Positions 1 through 5,223 of a stretch of 6,786 nt of DNA are shown here, in pieces; positions within the stretch are counted from its first letter, which is position 1, and the number at the start of each line of letters is the position of its first letter. The position numbers and the translations under genes were made by a program. This DNA comes from Saprospiraceae bacterium. GTDB lineage: Bacteria > Bacteroidota > Bacteroidia > Chitinophagales > Saprospiraceae. A model generated the notes under the pieces. That model worked only from the letters and a program-made list of their open reading frames with translations, made no database searches and was not told where the DNA came from. The DNA lies in contig JAHDBK010000208.1 of assembly GCA_020630455.1 (NCBI GenBank), positions 1-6,786 of the forward strand, written 5' to 3'.

Positions 1-491
1 GCTGTAATTACGATAGCTTAACAAAGGAAATTTTTGACGAAATCACCTTTGCTTTAGTAGAGACCTTGGATTGTTCTTTATTGCTTATTCCTTCAAAGAT
101 TGACTATGTCAACCTCAATGAGATAGTATATTTTCCGACGCAAAATCTTGAAACTACCGATAACGATATAATTGATTACTTATTGGATTGGAGTTATTTG
201 TTTAACGCTAAGCTGACGCTATTGGATATTGATTCGATTAATGAAAATGGTTCCTCCAATACCCAATCCATAATTGAAGAATATGATCATGAAATAAAAT
301 CAGATTACATCAATATTTCTACCCCAAAAGGAAAATCTTCAATGGTGATAACAGAAAAATTAAATCAAAAAGATGAAAACCTACTTGTGATAAGTTATGG
401 CAATGCTAAACATTGGCGAAATTTTATTAAACCAACACTTAGAAATATTCAAATCGAAAAAATCAATAAGCCACTCTTGATATTAAAATAG
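1..491 (+). CDS. Universal stress protein-like, C-terminal part (partial at left edge)
   Basis: The frame is open from base 3, so the TTG at 66 is only an internal codon and the true start lies left of the window. The visible part reads as the end of one UspA-like domain (LLLIPSK), then a second domain with a beta-strand (NEIVYFPTQNL), a helix with LLDWSYLFNAKL, a strand LTLLDID and a closing strand KPLLILK. This is the layout of the tandem-domain universal stress proteins common in Bacteroidota, which are cytoplasmic. The second domain lacks the usual G-x2-G-x9-G(S/T) ATP loop: the stretch after LLVISYGNAKHW has only one glycine, so ATP binding there is doubtful. No domain search was possible. 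The family call rests on fold pattern and is moderately sure; the physiological role cannot be read from the sequence. Confidence 0.6.
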   Translation, partial: CNYDSLTKEIFDEITFALVETLDCSLLLIPSKIDYVNLNEIVYFPTQNLETTDNDIIDYLLDWSYLFNAKLTLLDIDSINENGSSNTQSIIEEYDHEIKSDYINISTPKGKSSMVITEKLNQKDENLLVISYGNAKHWRNFIKPTLRNIQIEKINKPLLILK

Positions 492-603
492 TATTCCTCT
501 TCAAGTCCAAAATCACACATTACCAGAAAAGGCTATTCCATTAACTAGATTACTTTGCTACGGCAAACATGAGGGCGGGATGTCGAAATATAAATTTGAA
601 TTA

Positions 604-639
604 TTTGCATTACGTTGAATTAACAAAAATATAATTTTC
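604..639 (+). promoter_or_regulatory. Weak candidate Bacteroidota promoter for the lysine-rich protein gene
   Basis: TTTG at 604-607 resembles the -33 element and TAATTTTC at 632-639 matches seven of eight positions of the -7 consensus TAnnTTTG. The 24-base gap is longer than usual, so this is tentative. The rest of 492-676 shows no gene, repeat or hairpin that I can support. Confidence 0.2.
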
Positions 640-676
640 ATTTCTTAATTTTTTTAATCAAACCAATTCATAAATC

Positions 677-979
677 ATGAAAAAATTAAATCGTTTTTTG
701 GGACTATTTCTAATGTTGTGCCTGACATTTATGTACACAGATACTATGGCACAATCAGACATGGATGCTAAGACGAAAGAAAAAACAGAAAAAGTCAAAG
801 CAAAAAAAAGTAAAGGAAAAAAAGTCAAACAAGAGGAATTTGACTTTGAGGAAGAAGAAAAGGAATACAATGATGACTTTCCTTTTGAACAAGGAACAGA
901 AGAAAAAAAGAGAAAGCAAAAACGCAAAAAAAATAAAAAAGACAAAAAGCAAAAGAAAGGAAAAAAAGCTAAAAAATAG
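677..979 (+). CDS. Secreted lysine-rich low-complexity protein, hypothetical
   Basis: This encodes 100 residues. Residues 1-25 form a clear Sec signal peptide: KK, a hydrophobic core FLGLFLMLCLTFMY, and a TMA site followed by Q26, as is common in exported Bacteroidota proteins. The mature part has three blocks: a basic segment (about 32-51), an acidic segment with aromatics (53-76, many E/D plus F55, F57, Y64, F68, F70), and a strongly basic tail in which 18 of the last 24 residues are K or R. It has no cysteine after the signal peptide, no lipobox and no recognisable domain, and is probably disordered outside the cytoplasm. It stands alone, with a terminator hairpin at 1018-1047. I do not recognise the family. 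Binding to polyanions such as cell-surface polysaccharide or extracellular DNA is possible but only inferred from charge. The adenine-rich codons create F/S-rich shadow frames on the other strand. Confidence 0.7.
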   Translation: MKKLNRFLGLFLMLCLTFMYTDTMAQSDMDAKTKEKTEKVKAKKSKGKKVKQEEFDFEEEEKEYNDDFPFEQGTEEKKRKQKRKKNKKDKKQKKGKKAKK

Positions 980-1017
980 ATTGTTTTAGAAATATTGACT
1001 TAACATACGCTTTTTTA

Positions 1018-1047
1018 AAAACACCTACTCTTTTAAGTAGGTGTTTT
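1018..1047 (+). terminator. Strong hairpin terminator, probably bidirectional
   Basis: A perfect 12-bp stem (AAAACACCTACT pairing with AGTAGGTGTTTT) closes a 6-base loop. The 3' arm ends in TTTT on the plus strand, and the A-run before the 5' arm gives a T-run when read from the minus strand. It lies 38 bases after the stop of the lysine-rich protein gene. Confidence 0.8.
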
Positions 1048-1082
1048 CTAACAAACAGAATCGATTTTTCATTTTAAATCAT

Positions 1083-1114
1083 GAAGGCTATCTAAACGTA
1101 GATAGCCTTCTTTT
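1083..1114 (+). terminator. Second hairpin terminator in the convergent gap
   Basis: An 11-bp perfect stem, GAAGGCTATCT with AGATAGCCTTC, can be extended by one A-T pair to leave the tetraloop AACG. It is followed by TTTT on the plus strand. Read from the minus strand it lacks a T-run, so for the polyamine operon ending at 1176 it may act mainly as a 3'-end stabilising hairpin, with 1018-1047 as backup. Confidence 0.65.
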
Positions 1115-1175
1115 ATGTCTTTAATAAAATTGTATTGGATAATGTTGTAAAATTAGCTTTTAGAAGTCAACATCT

Positions 1176-2159
1176 TTACCATCCTAGTACATAAGCAAAA
1201 ATCAAAGGAGCCACAATGGTAGCATCCGATTCTATTACAAAACGAGGAGTGTTTTTATCTAATTTTTCCCATGTGATTTTTTCATTGGGTACGGCACCAG
1301 AGTAGGAGCCATAACTTGTAGTAGAATCACTAATTTGGCAGAAGTAAGACCAAAATGGGATTTGCTTTAACTCTAAATCTTGACGTAGCATGGGGACTGT
1401 ACAGATTGGGAAATCACCTGCGATACCTCCTCCAATTTGAAAAAAACCGACCCCTTTATTTCCAGCCGATTGTTGATACCACTCTGCTAAAAACATCATA
1501 TACTCTATACCATTTTTTACTATATGCGGGGCAAATTCATTGGTTAAGCATCTTGCCGCAAACATATTGGCAGTTGTAGAATCTTCCCAACCTGGGACAA
1601 TGATAGGAATATTCTTTTCACAAGCAGCTACTATCCACGAGTCTTTAGGGTCAATTTGAAAATATTTATTCAATGCTCCCGTTCTAATAAGCTGATAAAG
1701 ATATTCGTATGGAAAATAACGCTTTCCCTCATCACTTGCTTTTTGCCAAACGGAGACAAGTTGTTTCTCAATACGTCGCATGGCTTCTTCTTCGGGAATA
1801 CAAGTATCTGTTACTCGATTATAATGTTGGGCTAAAAGTTCTTCTTCATCTTCTGGACTCAAATCTCTATAGTGAGGCACACGCTTATAATGATTATGTG
1901 CTACCAGATTGAAAATATCTTCCTCCAAATTTGCTCCTGTACAAGTGATGATATGGACTTTATCTTGCCGAATCATTTCAGCCAATGATAAACCCAACTC
2001 CGCTGTACTCATAGCACCTGCCATTGTTATCATCATTTTGTGCCCATTGGCTATTTGCTCATTATAAGCTTTAGCTGCATCCATAAGTGCCGCTGCATTA
2101 AAATGACGGTAATGTGTTTCTAAAAAAGAACTAATTGATTTGTAGGGTGAATCTGTCAT
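1176..2159 (-). CDS. Deoxyhypusine synthase-like protein
   Basis: At 327 residues this has the normal length for bacterial members of the family. Signature stretches of the NAD-dependent deoxyhypusine synthase fold are present: TCTGANLEED at about 72-81, the glycine-rich IGGGIAGDFP at 242-251, DSTTSYGSYSGAVPNE at 278-293, and TWEKL, where K299 aligns with the lysine that forms the enzyme-butylamine imine. In eukaryotes and archaea this enzyme moves an aminobutyl group from spermidine to eIF5A. Bacteria have no hypusinated eIF5A, and some bacterial relatives make homospermidine instead, so an aminobutyl transfer onto a small amine is the likeliest reaction here; the true acceptor is not visible. 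It begins 11 bases after the stop of the arginine decarboxylase gene and is almost certainly cotranscribed with it. An AGGA lies about 17 bases before the ATG, too far for a normal Shine-Dalgarno. Confidence 0.88.
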   Translation of the reverse strand: MTDSPYKSISSFLETHYRHFNAAALMDAAKAYNEQIANGHKMMITMAGAMSTAELGLSLAEMIRQDKVHIITCTGANLEEDIFNLVAHNHYKRVPHYRDLSPEDEEELLAQHYNRVTDTCIPEEEAMRRIEKQLVSVWQKASDEGKRYFPYEYLYQLIRTGALNKYFQIDPKDSWIVAACEKNIPIIVPGWEDSTTANMFAARCLTNEFAPHIVKNGIEYMMFLAEWYQQSAGNKGVGFFQIGGGIAGDFPICTVPMLRQDLELKQIPFWSYFCQISDSTTSYGSYSGAVPNEKITWEKLDKNTPRFVIESDATIVAPLIFAYVLGW

Positions 2160-2170
2160 ACAAAATAGAT

Positions 2171-3565
2171 TTAGTATCCTAAAATTTGCAACATATCTTC
2201 AGGCTTTTGCTCATCTCTATAAACCGTAGTAATAAAGTTGCCTGTATTGTCTCGGTCAATAATTATATGTTTTGGAGAGGGGATGAGACAATGCTTAATA
2301 CCTCCATAACCACTAATGGCATCTTGATAAGCCCCTGTATGAAAGAACCCAATATAGAGCGGTTCTTTATTTTTTCTATCTATCTTAGGGAGCAGGATTT
2401 GCTGATTAAGTTCTTCAGAATTGTAATAATCACTATGGTCGCAGCTAATCCCGCCAATATTGACTCTTTGATATTCTTTATCCCAATGATTGATAGGAAG
2501 CATGATGAATTTTTCTAAAATACTCCAAGCATCAGGAATGGTATTCATCAAACTATTATTGATAATATACCAATGCTCTGTATCATTTTGCTTTTTGTGT
2601 TCTAATACAGAGAAAATAACCGCTCCACTTTCGCCGACAGTATATTTTCCAAATTCCGTAAAAATATCAGGTTCTTCTATGCCTTCATTGACACAAGTGT
2701 CTTTTATATTTTTGACAATTTCATTGATAATGTATTTGTAATCATACTCAAAACCAAGATTATTGCGAATCGGAAATCCACCGCCTAAATTGAGTGCCCT
2801 CAATGTTGGACATTCTTTTTTCAAGTCAACAAAAAGTTTTAGTGCCTTCTGAAATTCCCCCCAATAGTATAGATTATCTTTGATACCAGAATCTACAAAA
2901 AAGTGGAGCATCTTGAGTTGAACATGTTTAGCTTTGGCAATCTTATTTTTATAAAAATCAATAATTTCTGTAGGACGAATACCCAAGCGAGAAGTATAAT
3001 AATCAGATTGAGGCTGCAAATCAGTAGCCAATCGAATACCAATTTTGATAGGGTTTTTAAGTTTTGGATAGCGATCCAACTCTTTCATGCTATCCAAAAT
3101 AGCAATCGAATTATAAAAGCCTAATTTATTTAAGTGTAAAATTTTATCTAGATAATCTTGAGTCTTATAACCGTTATGGATGAGAACCTTGGAAGTATCA
3201 ATTTTCCCCTGCTCGTAGAGTTTCAAAATCAAATCAATATCAAAACTAGAGGAGGTCTCTAAATGAACGCCATGTTTTAAAGCGGTGCTAATGACGTGTT
3301 GAAAATGACAACACTTCGTACAATAGCAATAATAATACTTGCCCTTGTAACTATTAGCTCTCATCGCTTTATTAAACCAGTTATTAGCTTTTTTGATTTG
3401 ATCTCCTATCTTGGGCAGGTAAGTTAACCTAAAAGGTGTGCCATATTCCTCTATCAAATATTTTATAGACACGCCATTAAAGTATAGACTATTATCCTGT
3501 AAATCAAAGCCTTCTTGAGGAAAATAATAGGTCTGATTAATCAAATCAAAGTAGGTGTTTTTCAT
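2171..3565 (-). CDS. speA: Arginine decarboxylase, type III PLP (alanine racemase fold)
   Basis: This 464-residue protein is probably the first enzyme of polyamine synthesis, converting arginine to agmatine in the cytoplasm. Visible landmarks follow the fold-type III decarboxylases: the PLP lysine K84 in YCYCTKCCHF, HLETSSSFD (101-109), IGIRLA, SRLGI (193-197), LKMLHFFVDSG (217-227), the phosphate-binding NLGGGFP (259-265), TEFGKYTVGESG (303-314), the Cys-Asp pair C375-D376 in GGISCDHSDYY, and GFFHTGAYQ (406-414), whose tyrosine stacks near PLP. The protein closely resembles, from memory, the roughly 460-residue enzymes annotated as arginine decarboxylase in flavobacteria. It is not the long 630-residue E. 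coli type. Ornithine or another basic amino acid cannot be excluded. It is the first gene of an operon with the deoxyhypusine-synthase-like gene, and has a heptamer-repeat box 41 bases upstream of its ATG. No agmatinase gene is present in the window. Confidence 0.85.
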   Translation of the reverse strand: MKNTYFDLINQTYYFPQEGFDLQDNSLYFNGVSIKYLIEEYGTPFRLTYLPKIGDQIKKANNWFNKAMRANSYKGKYYYCYCTKCCHFQHVISTALKHGVHLETSSSFDIDLILKLYEQGKIDTSKVLIHNGYKTQDYLDKILHLNKLGFYNSIAILDSMKELDRYPKLKNPIKIGIRLATDLQPQSDYYTSRLGIRPTEIIDFYKNKIAKAKHVQLKMLHFFVDSGIKDNLYYWGEFQKALKLFVDLKKECPTLRALNLGGGFPIRNNLGFEYDYKYIINEIVKNIKDTCVNEGIEEPDIFTEFGKYTVGESGAVIFSVLEHKKQNDTEHWYIINNSLMNTIPDAWSILEKFIMLPINHWDKEYQRVNIGGISCDHSDYYNSEELNQQILLPKIDRKNKEPLYIGFFHTGAYQDAISGYGGIKHCLIPSPKHIIIDRDNTGNFITTVYRDEQKPEDMLQILGY

Positions 3566-3571
3566 TGCTAA

Positions 3572-3583
3572 GTATAATTATAC
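3572..3583. promoter_or_regulatory. Perfect 12-bp palindrome in the arginine decarboxylase leader
   Basis: GTATAATTATAC is its own reverse complement and ends only six bases before the start codon at 3565. It could be an operator, or TATAAT could act as a -10-like core element, but a site this close to the ATG would give a nearly leaderless transcript. It is AT-rich, so chance is a real alternative. Confidence 0.25.
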
Positions 3584-3605
3584 ATTAAATTTTAAGGACA
3601 CAATA

Positions 3606-3634
3606 TTCTGGATTAATTCTGAAGAAATTTTGAA
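3606..3634 (-). promoter_or_regulatory. Heptamer direct-repeat box upstream of arginine decarboxylase
   Basis: Read on the minus strand, three heptamers follow each other with an exact 11-bp period: TTCAAAA (3634-3628), TTCAGAA (3623-3617) and TCCAGAA (3612-3606). Forty bases separate the last from the ATG. A further exact TTCAGAA (minus strand, 3653-3647) lies outside the 11-bp phase. Repeats one helical turn apart are the geometry bound by OmpR/PhoB-type dimers; the regulator itself is not identified. Confidence 0.5.
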
Positions 3635-3699
3635 GAAAATCTATATTTCTGAAGGATGAATAATCTTTTTTGAAAATATAATTCAAGCCTTTTCTAATC

Positions 3700-3717
3700 T
3701 TCAGAATTTATTCAGAA
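3700..3717 (+). promoter_or_regulatory. Heptamer direct-repeat box upstream of the 3762 gene
   Basis: Two exact copies of TTCAGAA at 3700-3706 and 3711-3717 are 11 bp apart and point toward the plus-strand gene; 44 bases separate the second from the ATG. A -7-like TATATTGA starts at 3727, ten bases after the box. This is the cleanest copy of the box in the window. Confidence 0.55.
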
Positions 3718-3761
3718 TTGTGGAAATATATTGATGGTCAAATAAGTATTCTAAACCCTAT

Positions 3762-4082
3762 ATGACAAATCATAAAATGAGTAAACCTAAATTAATCAGA
3801 GACTTCAATAAGGTAGATGCTGTATTGCGTCAATTGATTGAACTACACTATCCCAATGGATTCAAAAAGGATTTGGTTACTTTTAAAAACCACAAAAATG
3901 AATTGATTACGGCATTGCCATTTGAGACAGAAGAATATATGCTGATGCTCAAAATGACAACAGTTAAAGCAAATCTACCAACTGATATAGCTGATGCTAC
4001 TTCTGAGGACGAAGTAGATGATATGATGCAAGAAATGCTAGATAAACGTAATGAATTAGAGGCTGCTGCTGAGGAGGAATAG
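3762..4082 (+). CDS. Small conserved-looking hypothetical protein with acidic C-terminus
   Basis: This encodes 106 residues, or 101 if the in-frame ATG at 3777 is the true start; I keep 3762 because it leaves a box-to-ATG distance like that of the neighbours. There is no signal peptide or membrane segment, so it is probably cytoplasmic. A compact alpha/beta-looking core holds LHYPNGF (28-34), a strand LVTFKNHKNELITALPFETEEYMLMLKM (38-65), then an acidic helical tail rich in D/E, ending AAAEEE. It reminds me of short proteins of unknown function common in Bacteroidota with a YPnGF ... ALpFETe pattern, but this is recognition from memory and I assign no function. Its stop is separated by one base from the stop of the converging gene at 4084-4278. 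Confidence 0.75.
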   Translation: MTNHKMSKPKLIRDFNKVDAVLRQLIELHYPNGFKKDLVTFKNHKNELITALPFETEEYMLMLKMTTVKANLPTDIADATSEDEVDDMMQEMLDKRNELEAAAEEE

Positions 4083-4095
4083 ATTATTCTTCCTC
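4071..4095. terminator. Stop-codon palindrome shared by two converging genes
   Basis: GAGGAGGAATA (4071-4081) pairs with TATTCTTCCTC (4085-4095) over 11 pairs, one of them G-T, around the triloop GAT. Both stop codons fall inside it. No long T-run follows on either strand, so termination is plausible but unproven. The symmetry arises because both proteins end in glutamate runs encoded by GAG/GAA. Confidence 0.35.
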
Positions 4096-4278
4096 TTCAT
4101 ACCTATTGTACGCTTCATCACGGAGATAATCCATCTCCCAATCGTCCTCCAGCCATCTACTAGCTTTGCGGTATTTTTCTTTAGATTTTCTCTTTTTCGT
4201 TCGGAGTGAAGGATCTTCTTCTCTAAGTGCCTTAAAGTTGGAGGGTGTTTTCTTTTTAGATTTATGTTTGCCTTTCAT
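4084..4278 (-). CDS. Small charged hypothetical protein (basic N-half, acidic C-half)
   Basis: This encodes 64 residues. The first 41 are strongly basic (KGKHKSKKK, then RTKKRKSKEKYRK), and the last 23 are acidic and aromatic (WLEDDWEMDYLRDEAYNRYEEEE). There is no signal peptide, membrane segment or cysteine; a cytoplasmic nucleic-acid-associated role would fit the charge but is only a guess. Reality of the gene is supported by a heptamer box 41 bases upstream of the ATG, spaced as for the arginine decarboxylase gene, by a -7-like TAGATTTA between box and gene, and by a stop exactly one base from that of the neighbouring gene. I do not recognise the family. Confidence 0.6.
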   Translation of the reverse strand: MKGKHKSKKKTPSNFKALREEDPSLRTKKRKSKEKYRKASRWLEDDWEMDYLRDEAYNRYEEEE

Positions 4279-4318
4279 GGAAATTCAAGAATGATTCAGT
4301 TATAAATCTATAAATGAA

Positions 4319-4336
4319 ATCTGAAGAAATTCTGAA
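4319..4336 (-). promoter_or_regulatory. Heptamer direct-repeat box upstream of the 4084-4278 gene
   Basis: On the minus strand TTCAGAA (4336-4330) and TTCAGAT (4325-4319) are 11 bp apart. Eight bases after the second lies TAGATTTA, which matches the Bacteroidota -7 consensus TAnnTTTG except the last base. Forty bases separate box and ATG, the same as at the arginine decarboxylase gene. Confidence 0.5.
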
Positions 4337-4358
4337 TATTTTAAGTAGTACTCTTTTC

Positions 4359-4376
4359 TACAGATTTTCTTCATAA
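4359..4376 (+). promoter_or_regulatory. Degenerate heptamer box facing the 4598 gene
   Basis: TACAGAT (4359-4365) and TTCATAA (4370-4376) keep the 11-bp period but with two and one mismatches to TTCAGAA. Eight bases further on lies TAATTTTA (4385-4392), a near-match to the -7 consensus at the same offset as in the 4084-4278 promoter. The following TTACATC also occurs after the box of the TraR/DksA-like gene (5182-5188). The gene it would serve is now 221 bases away because a 161-bp element lies between. Confidence 0.4.
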
Positions 4377-4401
4377 TTGGGGGCTAATTTTACATCACAA
4401 C

Positions 4402-4574
4402 ATTATTAGACTTGTTCGACCGTAGCTGATGGAGCGAAACACCGCCAAATTTAGTTTTGAACGAGACAAAATTTTTCGACATAGCCGTAGCTATTGCTAA
4501 AAATTTTAACGAAGTACAAAATAAAATTTGAAAGTTGCAGCCCATTAAGCTGCTGTCCGAACAAGTCTATTATT
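4402..4574. repeat. 6-bp target-site duplication (ATTATT) around the first foldback element
   Basis: ATTATT occurs at 4402-4407 and again at 4569-4574, immediately outside the terminal inverted repeats of the element at 4408-4568. This is the pattern left by transposition. The motif is short and AT-rich, so a chance match is possible. Confidence 0.5.
4408..4568 (-). mobile_element. 161-bp foldback element, copy 1 (MITE-like)
   Basis: The ends are perfect 11-bp inverted repeats, AGACTTGTTCG and CGAACAAGTCT, extended to 12 if one flanking base on each side is counted. The centre is a 5-bp stem, ATAGC with GCTAT, around CGTA (4481-4494), and the A/T-rich arms on both sides also fold back imperfectly, so the whole element can form one long hairpin. 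It encodes nothing. Its reverse complement aligns without gaps to copy 2 (5720-5880) over the first 120 positions, with about 74 identities counted by hand, and both copies are 161 bp. No transposase gene is in the window, so the mobilising family is unknown. It separates a probable promoter from the 4598 gene and will form part of that gene's leader if transcribed. Confidence 0.7.
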
Positions 4575-4597
4575 AATCTCATAATTTTAAAACAAAG

Positions 4598-4753
4598 ATG
4601 AAAAAACTAATAGTTATATGGCGATGGCTAAAATGGCGACGTATCAAAGCACAAAGTATACCTCGTAATACCACTTATGGAGAATTTGATATAGATGAAA
4701 TTATTGATTTTGACCATCGACCTTATATCGATCACTATGCCAATCATAAATAG
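4598..4753 (+). CDS. Small hypothetical protein, 51 residues
   Basis: An ATG at 4598 opens a 51-codon frame: a basic, tryptophan-rich start (KKLIVIWRWLKWRRIKAQ) followed by an acidic, aromatic end (YGEFDIDEIIDFDHRPYIDHY). The first 14 residues might be membrane-associating, but the stretch is too short and charged for a confident transmembrane call. The start is preceded by an A-rich leader (AAAACAAAG), usual for this phylum, and lies 23 bases after the repeat flanking the foldback element. Its end overlaps the next frame's ATG at 4737 by 17 bases, which would allow translational coupling. I do not recognise the family; evidence that it is a gene is the good codon structure, the upstream box and the terminator that closes this plus-strand unit. 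Confidence 0.45.
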   Translation: MKKLIVIWRWLKWRRIKAQSIPRNTTYGEFDIDEIIDFDHRPYIDHYANHK

Positions 4754-5072
4754 CATCCAAAAATCTCATAATCGTAAGCAATGTAAGATTTCAGAAGAAC
4801 TAAAAAAGGCTAATATTATAACTGTTTCTGATCAGGTAAAAATGGAGAATATAAAAGGGGCTAATATTATAAATCCTGAAAAGTCAGTTAATAGTAGCTC
4901 TTTTTTCCTTGCTAATAAACAGCCTTTTAGTTCTTCTTTTTCTTTTAGAATTAAACGTAATCATCGTTACTTTAAAAAGGAGGTGCTTACTTGTAAAAAT
5001 CTATTACAATTAGATAGAAAGCAATCTTTGAAGAATAAAATTATAAGGCTTTTGCTTCAAGCCAACAAGTAA
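4737..5072 (+). CDS. Small hypothetical protein, serine- and lysine-rich
   Basis: I start this at the ATG at 4737 (111 residues). An ATG at 4695 in the same frame would add a hydrophobic stretch that lies wholly inside the preceding frame and looks like a shadow. The product is polar and basic, with an S/F-rich middle (SSSFF, SSSFSFRIKRN) and a basic helical end (LDRKQSLKNKIIRLLLQANK). A 14-base direct repeat, GGCTAATATTATAA at 4808-4821 and 4859-4872, is 51 bases apart and in frame, so ANII recurs 17 residues later. No domain, signal peptide or catalytic motif is visible. Support for translation is indirect: overlap with the upstream frame and a strong terminator 22 bases after the stop. It could instead be long untranslated RNA. 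Confidence 0.4.
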   Translation: MPIINSIQKSHNRKQCKISEELKKANIITVSDQVKMENIKGANIINPEKSVNSSSFFLANKQPFSSSFSFRIKRNHRYFKKEVLTCKNLLQLDRKQSLKNKIIRLLLQANK

Positions 5073-5094
5073 TTACCTTAGAATTTCTCGCCTT

Positions 5095-5129
5095 TGCTAG
5101 ATGGTATTCTATCATCTAGCATTTTTTTT
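5095..5129 (+). terminator. Strong intrinsic terminator
   Basis: TGCTAGATGGTA pairs with TATCATCTAGCA (12 pairs, one G-T) around a 3-base loop, followed directly by eight T. This ends the plus-strand unit containing the frames at 4598 and 4737 and separates it from the TraR/DksA-like gene. Confidence 0.85.
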
Positions 5130-5151
5130 GAAATAGGCTTTTGAATAAAAC

Positions 5152-5180
5152 TTCAATTTTTCTTCAGAATTGAGTCTGAA
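5152..5180 (+). promoter_or_regulatory. Heptamer direct-repeat box upstream of the TraR/DksA-like gene
   Basis: Three heptamers follow with an 11-bp period: TTCAATT (5152-5158), TTCAGAA (5163-5169) and GTCTGAA (5174-5180); the middle is exact, the outer two have two mismatches each. Forty-three bases separate the last from the ATG at 5224. TTACATC (5182-5188) also occurs downstream of the box at 4359-4376. Confidence 0.45.
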
Positions 5181-5223
5181 ATTACATCCGAATTATTTAA
5201 CCACTAATACAACAAATATACTT

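Noticed and set aside
658..952. Two minus-strand frames rich in F and S opposite the lysine-rich gene
   Set aside because: They are the complement of AAA/AAG/GAA codons; the plus-strand frame has a proper signal peptide and a terminator.
1355..1912. Plus-strand frames opposite the deoxyhypusine-synthase-like gene
   Set aside because: They are shadows of a well-supported gene on the minus strand.
2186..3124. Plus-strand frames opposite the arginine decarboxylase gene
   Set aside because: They are shadows; the minus strand carries all the decarboxylase motifs.
4284..4301. TTCAAGA and TTCAGTT, also 11 bp apart, in the leader of the 4084-4278 gene
   Set aside because: Two mismatches each, wrong orientation for that gene and downstream of the better box; probably chance in AT-rich DNA.
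4408..4568. Reading the first foldback element as a riboswitch or CRISPR-like array
   Set aside because: Terminal inverted repeats, flanking ATTATT direct repeats and a second homologous copy in opposite orientation fit a mobile foldback repeat better; there are no regularly spaced repeats with spacers.
4695..4736. Upstream ATG for the frame ending at 5072
   Set aside because: The added residues lie entirely within the 51-codon frame and look like its shadow; 4737 is preferred.
5170..5223. Upstream TTG start for the TraR/DksA-like gene
   Set aside because: It falls inside the heptamer box and would add residues unlike the family; the ATG at 5224 gives the usual length.
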